From Calvatia gigantea (taxonomy: Eukaryota; Basidiomycota; Agaricomycetes; Agaricales; Lycoperdaceae), in contig JACAAK010000008.1 in NCBI GenBank assembly GCA_025093985.1, forward strand, positions 930,001 through 994,000: DNA of 64,000 nt, given 5' to 3'. Both the position numbers and the translations under genes were made by a program. The notes under the pieces are model-generated. The model ran no database searches, was not told where the DNA came from, and saw nothing but the letters and a program-made list of their open reading frames with translations. Positions within the stretch are counted from its first letter, which is position 1; each line of letters opens with the position of its first letter. Positions 56,692 through 64,000 of this stretch are shown piece after piece.

Positions 56692-58575
56692 TTAAAATTT
56701 TCCGTCATCATCTTTTTCATCTTCTTCTAATTCATAGACCATTGCGTTCAGGTCTATTTTCTTCTTCTTGAAAGTTTTCTTTCCTTTTGCTCATTGTGGA
56801 GTCTTTCCAGTGCTGCTTCCGCTTGCCATAAACTTCTTTCTTCTGGTGTTAAGGTAAACCTTCCACTCCTTACAATCTCATATGAAATGGCCCTTCTTTC
56901 AGCAGAAAAAGCATTCTTCTGCTCGGAGAGCTGCTCTTTGTTCTTCTGTGAGGATATTGTTGACAACATGTTTGAGGGCTTGATGTTCTTTGTTTGTGGT
57001 TCTTTGTTTAATGAGTTGGAAGATTTCTTCTTCATCAATTCCTTCTGATTCTTCATCTTCTGATCCATTATAATCAACTTCTTCTTCATCTTCTGACTCA
57101 TCATTATAGAAGTCGATTGTGCTAATGGATTCTATGATTCTGTCAACATCTATATCATATTCACTTCATTTGAATTGGGTGGTGTAGGGCTGGGATTTGA
57201 TATTCTGATATCTGGGTTTGAAATTATTTCTTCCAGGTTTGCTTCTTCTGAATTTAGATTTGGAAGAAGTGATATATTGCTGCTGGTCCACAATGATTCT
57301 GTAAGCTCCTCTAGCAGCATTTTTCCAATCAGTGATTGTGGTCAGATTAGATCTGAGGGCCTTATGTCTGACTGCTGGGTCCAGTCCTTGAGTGAAGTAT
57401 GCTTGGACAGCAGTGTTATCTGTAGTAAGTCCTGCTTGTGATGATAGAACGGAGAATTCTGAAATGTATTTCTCAATATATTGTCCATTCTGTCTGAGGT
57501 TTCTGAGATTTTGTTCAGTTTCGTGAGTTTGTTGAGCTGGGGTGAATCCTTGTTCCAATGTTTCTTTGAACTCATCCCAGGTATGCTGTGTTCCTCTTCA
57601 ATGGGTTTTGATATAATCTTGTCTCCAAGCAGAAGCTGCTCCTTCGAGTAATCCTAAGGTATAATTTCACTTTTCTCTGTCTTGGGTAACTCCGAATGAA
57701 TTGAAGTAGAGATCAACACTAGATATCCAGGATCTATACTGGTTTGGATCTCTGTAGTATCTTTCTGGCTTTGGATATTTGAGGGTATATCCTGGTTGTA
57801 CTGCAGCCATGCTTCCTGTTGTTGGTGGTTATACTGGTGGATTAATTCCTGGTAATTGGGATGTTGTTGGAGGAGGAGTATTTCTTCCTGACAGTTTGAT
57901 AATGGGAATACTAGTTGTTCATTGGATAGGAAGGATTGTGGGGATTTGTTGAGTTGTCAGCTGTTCAAGATCTGGGGTTCTTGGTCTGCTGACAAGTGGA
58001 GATAATTTTCCTCTGTTTATATCAAATTCGGGGTCCAAGATGTCCGAATTTTCTGCTCATTGAAGATCCCTATAAGCTCTTTCAGTAGGTGAGTTTCTTG
58101 TTTGATCTCCTGTATCATGCAATAGTCCTCTTATTTCAGTAGTGGTTGTCGGATAAGGGCTAGATTGATATTGTCGATGTTGTCCAATTCCTCTTGGATC
58201 ACTTGGCTCAACTCTCGGTATGTATATGGACTGAGAAGTTGTGGCAACAGGTGGAACCAGTTGTAGTTCTCTGGGTTGAGGTACTGTAGAACTAGGTTTC
58301 TGACTTCTTTGAGGGTCTTTTCCCTTAGACTGTTCTCTGTCAAATCTGTATGGGGTATCTCTTCCAGAGCTTGTTCCTGTAGTGATTTGTTGACATAATG
58401 TGGTGAGTTGAGTTCTCTTGATTTCTCTATATTCCTCATTGAGGAAATCTTGTCTATGACTTGATACTCTTCTTGGTTGTCCTTCGAAATTGTATAACCA
58501 ACAGGGGTCTTGTCCTTTATATCTCCAAATGGTTTTATTGAGAGACAGACTAAAGAATTCTTCTTTCTCAGCCAT
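56692..58575 (-). pseudogene. gag of element G (628 codons), a few stops
   Basis: One frame from ATG 58575 to TAA (complement of 56692-56694), divisible by three. A Pro/Thr/Gln-rich N-terminal half is followed by a retrotransposon-gag capsid domain (YFNSFGVTQDREK, EQNLRNLRQNGQYIEKYISEF, AYFTQGLDPAVRHKAL) at about 57800-57160. Then come an acidic linker and one CCHC knuckle (CFFC-stop-KKGHFI-stop-DC) at about 56900, with two decayed codons inside it. Gag ends GGA AAA TTT TAA, an A/T run; pol continues in the -1 frame. Confidence 0.85.
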
Positions 58576-59219
58576 TGTAGCAATTTAATAATTTTTGTTT
58601 TGATTTTCCTAAATGAATGTTTCAATTTCCCTATTTTTACTTACTATTTTTGTGCTCAAACTCTTCTGAATAGCTTCTATATTCAGATGTTCTGTTTTTG
58701 TACAAGGATTATTTCTTCTTCAAGACAATAACCTGAATAGTCATCTTTCCAGGACTTAGTACTATTCTAGAGCTTTGGTTGCCTCTTCTCTTCTAGAAGC
58801 CGGTCTTATTGTTTACCCAACTAAGTTGTTGTTCGCCCTTTTCTAATTCTAGAATCAGGTCTTATTAACCTTTACTCAACAACTATTCCTAGCTCTACTT
58901 CTGATTTTATCTGATCAGGCAACAGACTCTTGTTACAGATTTAGCTCTGTTAGGCACTTGTTTAATTTATCCTAGTGTGGTCTACACTAGTCTCCAGTTT
59001 CTGTTGGGGTGTTAATCCTACTGAGTTACCGGAATTTAGGCAACAAGAAAAGGCATAAGCTAATCCACACTAGCCCCTAATGCAAGTCTAATCTGTCGTC
59101 TTCTTATATTCCAAAGAATATGAGAAGCTTGCCCAATAGACTTCTATTTGAGCAGTTGTGGGCACCAAAACAGCAACAGTAATGACTTCTAGCCTCAGAG
59201 AAGGATTGTTTCTACTTAA
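58576..59219 (-). other. 5' leader of element G
   Basis: About 640 bp between the 5' LTR and gag. No ORF of note. The bases next to the LTR (TTAAGTAGAAAC on the minus strand) are not a standard TGG primer site; TTGGTGCCCACAACTG lies about 45 bases further in and is only a weak candidate. Present a second time at about 61388-62031. Confidence 0.5.
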
Positions 59220-59757
59220 TGTTATAGTGAGATCAACTTATTACTAAGCTGACCCAATATCTATCATGCAGATGATATCAAAGGGGACTTCTTCTCAAAG
59301 GCTCAAAGAATAGACAAACTACTTTGGATATTCTTAAGTCTTATAATCAAAGGTCTATCCTCAGAGTATAACTCCTTAATGTCTTATTAAGTACACTTAG
59401 TAATTTAGAAGCAACATCTTAAGAGTAGAGAGTAAGAGTGTATTAAGAGTTATAGATTGAGTCTCCACCTAACCAAGTAGAAACAATGCCGTCTACTGGT
59501 CAAGTTGAAGGGTTTATATACTACAGTGGTGTACTACTGTATTGTACTGTATTCATATGTTACATGTCTATATATGGTATTTGAAAAGTCATACAACTTC
59601 AAAGTGGTATGACTTTGAATTATGACATAAGCTGTGCTATTTATGTATATTAAGTTCTAGGTAAGTCTGGCTACGTTCTAGGTCTGTCTAGATACATGCT
59701 AGTCTTCAAGGTGTTCTAGAACCTGTATTATCTAAGTAAATATGCAAGTTCATAACA
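59220..59757 (-). repeat. 5' LTR of element G (538 bp)
   Basis: Plus-strand TGTTATAGTGAG to GTTCATAACA, then H RT sequence begins. Compared with 62032-62578 it lacks a few bases (AGTAATACA near 59315). Confidence 0.9.
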
Positions 59758-60958
59758 CTTTGTGAAGATCAGTATGTCATCCATGTATACCATGACAACA
59801 CCCTCCATAATGAGCTCACAGAAGATGTTGTTCATCATAGTTTGGAAGGTGGTAGGGCTGTTGGTAAGGCTGAAGAACATGATGAGTAGCTTGAATAACC
59901 TGTGATTCATCTGGAATGCAGCCTTCCACTCATCACCCAGCTTAATCTGCACATTGTTGAATCCCTAACGAACATCCAGCTTGGTGAAGTACTTGGCTCC
60001 ACAAAGTTGTGTGATGAATTCAGATATGAGTGGGAGAGGGTACTTGTTCTTTACTATAAGGATGTTGAGAGTGTGGTAGTCCTAAACAAGGTGGAGGGAT
60101 CCATTCTTCTTCTTAATAAAGAAGACAGGTGAAGCCATGGGGAATTTAGAGGGGCAGATGCAGCCAGATGAGAGGTTTTCCTGGATGAACTTATCCAACT
60201 GTGACTGCTCAGTGGGTGAGAGCAGATATACTTTGCAGCCCTTCAGGTCAGCATCTGGGATAAGCTCAATCATGTGGTTCCACAGTCAATGCTCAGGTAG
60301 TGTATTGAAGGACTCCTTGGTGAACATAGCTTCGAACTCATGGAGGTAGGAGGGGACAATTTCTCTAAACCCAGCAGATGAGTCAGATGACTGAGAGTTG
60401 CAGTGGAAAGCCTTAGCTAGCCATTGAGATGTAGTACCCATTGCATGAATCTCTTCCAGATGGGGAAGGAGATTGATGGCAAAAATTTGGTTGTCATCCT
60501 CATAGAGATCTGTGGGAGCAGGTAGCAGGGTGGGTGGCTCATCCACTTCTTCCACTTCTTCTACCAAGACAGGAAAGGAGCCTAGAGTGCAGGCACAGAT
60601 ACAGTAGGTCTGGAGGTATTGGACATGGGCCTTGGCTTTAGCTTCAACCTTGCATTCTTCACACTTGGATGGACAGCAGGACATTTTGACTTCACCTGTC
60701 TACCAATTGATGTCAGGGTTATGTTGTTTGAGCCAAGTGTATTCGAGAAGCAAGTCTTGGTGGCCAAGTCCTGTAACTGCAAGCAGGGAGCATTCTGAGT
60801 GGTTGTGGTAGTGAAGGATGATGTCTATGACTTCTGTTATCTGACCCACCTCATTTTCTGAGCTGTCGATGTTGTAGACTGTGAGCAGGTGGGAGAGCAT
60901 GTGGGTGTTGAGTTTGTTGGTCCATACATAATCTCAGTTGATGAAAGAGCTAGTTGCA
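59758..60958 (-). pseudogene. Element H pol fragment 1 (protease end, RT N-terminal half)
   Basis: RT blocks: SQLDKFIQENLSSGCICPS, PVFFIKKKNGSLHLV, KLGDEWKAAFQMNHRLF, MFFSLTNSPTTFQTMM and catalytic VYMDDILIFTK, then cut by the G LTR. Upstream lie an acidic spacer (VEEVEEVDEPPTLLP), a Cys-rich stretch (MSCCPSKCEECK) and the second half of the protease (LAVTGLGHQDLLLEYTWLKQHNPDINW). The protease is cut at 60958 within its active-site region (only ATSSFIN remains). Confidence 0.82.
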
Positions 60959-61387
60959 TCGGATAAGGCTAGATTGATATTGTCGATGTTGTCCAATTCC
61001 TCTTGGATCACTTGGCTCAAACTCTCGGTATGTATATGGACTGAGAAGTTGTGGCAACAGGTTGGAACCAGTTGTAGTTCTCTGGGTTGAGGTACTGTAG
61101 AACTAGGTTTCTGACTTCTTTGAGGGTCTTTTCCCTTAGGACTGTTCTCTGTCAAATCTGTATGGGGTATCTCTTCCAGAGCTTGTTCCTGTAGTGATTT
61201 GTTGACATAATGTGGTGAGTTGAGTTCTCTTGATTTCTCTATATTCCTCATTGAGGAAATCTTGTCTATGACTTGATACTCTTCTTGGTTGTCCTTCGAA
61301 ATTGTATAACCAACAGGGGTCTTGTCCTTTATATCTCCAAATGGTTTTATTGAGAGACAGACTAAAGAATTCTTCTTTCTCAGCCAT
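60959..61387 (-). pseudogene. Duplicated N-terminal fragment of G gag
   Basis: Repeats the first 143 or so codons of G gag from ATG 61387 (MAEKEEFFSLSLNKTIW), with two small frameshifts (near 61135 and 61020) not shared with unit 1. It has no downstream gag or pol. Confidence 0.85.
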
Positions 61388-62031
61388 TGTAGCAATTTAA
61401 TAATTTTTGTTTTGATTTTCCTAAATAAATGTTTCAATTTCCCTATTTTTACTTACTATTTTTGTGCTTGAACTCTTCTGAATAGCTTCTATATTCAGAT
61501 GTTCTGTTTTTGCACAAGGATTATTTCTTCTTCAAGACAATAACCTAAATAGTCACCTTTCCAGGACTTAGTACTATTCTAGAGCTTTGGTTGCCTCTTC
61601 TCTTCTAGAAGCCAGTCTTATTGTTTACCCAACTAAGTTGTTGTTTGCCCTTTTCTAATTCTAGAATCAGGTCTTATTAACCTTTACTCAACAACTATTC
61701 CTAGCTCTACTTCTGATTTTATCTGATCAGGCAACAGACTCTTGTTACAGATTTAGCTCTGTTAGGCACTTGTTTAATTTATCCTAGTGTGGTCTACACT
61801 AGTCTCCAGTTTCTGTTGGGGTGTTAATCCTACTGAGTTACCAGAATTTAGGCAACAAGAAAAGGTATAGGCTAATCCATACTAGCCCCTAATGCAAGTC
61901 TAATCTGTCATCTTCTTATATTCCAAAGAATATGAGAAGCTTGCCCAATAGACTTCTATTTGAGCAGTTGTGGGCACCAAAACAGCAACAGTAACGACTC
62001 CTAGCCTCAGAAAAGGATCGTTTCTACTTAA

Positions 62032-62578
62032 TGTTATAGTGAGATCAACTTATTACTAAGCTGACCCAATATCTATCATGCAGATGATATCAAAGGGGAC
62101 TCCTTCTCGAAGGCTCAAAGAATAGACAAAGTAATACAACTACTTTGGATATTCTTAAGTCTTATGATCAAAGGTCTATCTTCAGAGTATAACTCCTTAA
62201 CATCTTATTAAGTACACTTAGTAGTTTAGAAGCAACATCTTAAGAGTAGAAAGTAAGAGTGTGTTAAGAGTTATAGATTGAGTCTCCACCTAACCAAGTA
62301 GAAACGATGCCATCTACTGGTCAAGTTGAAGGGTTTATATACTACAGTGGTGTACTACTGTATTGTACTGTATTCATATGTTACATGTCTATATATGGTA
62401 TTTGAAAAGTCATACAACTTCAAAGTGGTATGACTTTGAATTATGACATAAGCTGTGCTATTTATGTATATTAAGTTCTAGGTAAGTCTGGCTATGTTCT
62501 AGGTCTGTCTAGATACATGCTAGTCTTCAAGGTGTTCTAGAACCCATATTATCTAAGTAAATATGCAAGTTCATAACA
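62032..62578 (-). repeat. Duplicated G-type LTR (547 bp)
   Basis: Plus-strand TGTTATAGTGAG to GTTCATAACA, followed by the same H RT sequence as after 59757. Confidence 0.9.
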
Positions 62579-63540
62579 CTTTGTGAAGATCAGTATGTCA
62601 TCCATGTATACCATGACAACACCCTCCATGATGAGCTCACAGAAGATGTTGTTCATCATAGTTTGAAAGGTGGTGGGGCTGTTGGTGAGGCTGAAGAACA
62701 TGATGAGCAGCTTGAATAACCTGTGATTCATCTGGAATGCAGCCTTCCACTCATCACCCAGCTTAATCTGCACATTGTTGAATCCCTAACGAACATCCAG
62801 CTTGGTGAAGTACTTGGCTCCACAAAGTTGTGTGATGAATTCAGATATGAGTGGGAGAGGGTACTTGTTCTTTACTATAAGGATGTTGAGAGTGTGGTAG
62901 TCCTAAACAAGATGGAGGGATCCATTCTTCTTCTTAATAAAGAAGACAGGTGAAGCTATGGGGAATTTAGAGGGGCAGATGCAGCCAGATGAGAGGTTCT
63001 CCTGGATGAACTTATCCAACTGTGACTGCTCAGTGGGTGAGAGCAGATATACTTTGCAGCCCTTCAGGTCAGCATCTGGGATAAGCTCAATCATGTGGTT
63101 CCACAGTCAATGCTCAGGTAGTGTATTGAAGGACTCCTTGGTGAACATAGCTTCGAACTCATGGAGGTAGGAGGGGACAATTTCTCTAAACCCAGCAGAT
63201 GAGTCAGATGACTGAGAGTTGCAGTGGAAAGCCTTAGCTAGCCATTGAGATGTAGTACCCATTGCATGAATCTCTTCCAGATGGGGAAGGAGATTGATGG
63301 CAAAAATTTGGTTGTCATCCTCATAGAGATCTGTGGGAGCAGGTAGCAGGGTGGGTGGCTCATCCACTTCTTCCACTTCTTCTACCAAGACAGGAAAGGA
63401 GCCTAGAGTGCAGGCACAGATACAGTAGGTCTGGAGGTATTGGACATGGGCCTTGGCTTTAGCTTCAACCTTGCATTCTTCACACTTGGATGGACAGCAG
63501 GACATTTTGACTTCACCTGTCTACCAATTGATGTCAGGGT
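62579..63540 (-). pseudogene. Element H pol fragment 2 (duplicate RT N-terminal half)
   Basis: Nearly identical to 59758-60719: the same RT blocks with catalytic VYMDDILIFTK, the same acidic spacer and MSCCPSKC stretch. It carries the same two in-frame stops near the RT fingers. Confidence 0.85.
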
Positions 63541-64000
63541 CAAGGTGTTGAAGGGGTTTTTTGTGGTGCAGCTTTTGGTTCAGGTGCGAATGGGAGTGAA
63601 TGGTTGTCTATTTGGTCTATGGGTAGCACACTGAACCTATTTACACTCTGCAGTAAGGGTACACTCTCCACTCACTGCTCTACAGAAAATCTGCTTCTTT
63701 AGCTGTTTAAGCTGTGTCTGCTGCTTCTCTCACATCTTTCTTGGCCAGGAGTCTCATAAGGAGGTTATCTTCCTCTTCTGCAGTCAAGTGGCATATGTCA
63801 TGTCTGAGTGGACATTCAGCCCTGACATGCCCAACCTTCTTGCAATGATAGCAGATGAGGGGAAGTGGAGTGATTTTGTGAGAGGCATCTACTTCCATAG
63901 GTGCAGGGGTGCTGAGAGACAGTGTGGGCTGAATGGGTGGAGGTAGAACAGTGACTGGTGGGAATGGAAGGAAATAGAGGGGTTTGGGTTTTGGAAGTAG
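63541..64000 (-). pseudogene. Element H gag C-terminus with zinc knuckle
   Basis: Open at 63898-63707. A CCHC knuckle (CYHCKKVGHVRAEC) is preceded by a basic/Pro-rich region and followed by HDICHLTAEEEDNLLMRLL. The rest of gag lies beyond the window. Between this and 63540 the protease is missing. Confidence 0.75.

Larger units (their letters stand above)
50316..59757 (-). mobile_element. Element G: AT-rich Ty3/Gypsy chromovirus with extra 3' ORFs
   Basis: LTRs of 545 bp (50316-50860, 3') and 538 bp (59220-59757, 5') enclose gag, pol and two further ORFs on the minus strand. Its left neighbour is F protease and its right neighbour is H RT. Flanking pentamers (GAGAG left, CTTTG right) do not match, so the ends are not a simple insertion. 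G is more AT-rich than A-F. Its LTR is of the same family as the solo LTR in X. Confidence 0.85.
58149..60958 (-). repeat. Tandem duplication, unit 1 (2.81 kb): G gag start, leader, LTR, H RT
   Basis: Starts inside G gag and ends inside the H protease. Unit 2 begins immediately with the same TCGGATAAGG sequence (58149 corresponds to 60959). The two differ by scattered transitions and single-base indels. Confidence 0.9.
60959..63540 (-). repeat. Tandem duplication, unit 2
   Basis: Copies 58149-60719 in the same order and strand. It departs from unit 1 at 63540/63541: unit 1 goes on into protease, while unit 2 goes on into H gag, so one of them carries a deletion of the H protease. Confidence 0.9.

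Overview
The window is a dense, nested pile of LTR retrotransposons from a filamentous fungus. I found no host housekeeping gene, tRNA, rRNA or CRISPR array. The pol genes are Ty3/Gypsy chromovirus type: protease, RT, RNase H, integrase, then chromodomain. One gene has a 47-bp intron with a CTAAT branch site and a Zn2Cys6-like cysteine pattern. Most copies have lost CpG, with many CGA arginine codons turned to TGA. This suggests a CpG-methylating fungus with a TE-rich genome, most likely an agaricomycete basidiomycete. That placement is inference.

Layout. Element A (+, 1-4140) is the 3' part of a young, CpG-rich Gypsy. X (+) is an old, different Gypsy in pieces at about 4141-7931 and 17082-18776. 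It is broken by a solo LTR (5882-6187, TSD GTAGA), element B (+, 7932-17076, TSD AAAAT), a second solo LTR (17791-18315, TSD CTACC) and element C. C (-) begins at 18777 and is split three times: by a 9.7-kb LTR element without recognisable genes (21605-31324, TSD CCAGG), by element D (-, 31989-44223, TSD GGAAT), and by element F (-, from 44730). D is itself split by element E (-, 33894-40246, TSD TATTG). F has an antisense coiled-coil/Zn2Cys6-like gene between pol and its 3' LTR. F is cut in its protease by element G (-, 50316-59757), whose right flank is another Gypsy, H (-). The G/H junction is tandemly duplicated (58149-60958 and 60959-63540).

A, B, C, D, E and the first solo LTR are one family, with LTRs of about 305-319 bp. 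Intact members encode Gag with two CCHC knuckles, then pol in the -1 frame starting at the gag stop, then a chromodomain. After an in-frame pol stop and exactly six bases comes a roughly 329-aa protein (here called ORF3) that I cannot assign. ORF3 is present in all five copies and fully open in A. It and the hairpin array inside the gene-less LTR element are the strongest candidates for something undescribed. G carries its own extra ORFs downstream of its chromodomain, one with two zinc knuckles.

Nearly every copy is dead (stops, frameshifts, lost catalytic Asp codons, internal deletions). The nesting order gives relative ages: X oldest; B and C later; D, F and the gene-less element after C; E after D; G after F. 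The gene-less element and A keep abundant CpG and look youngest.
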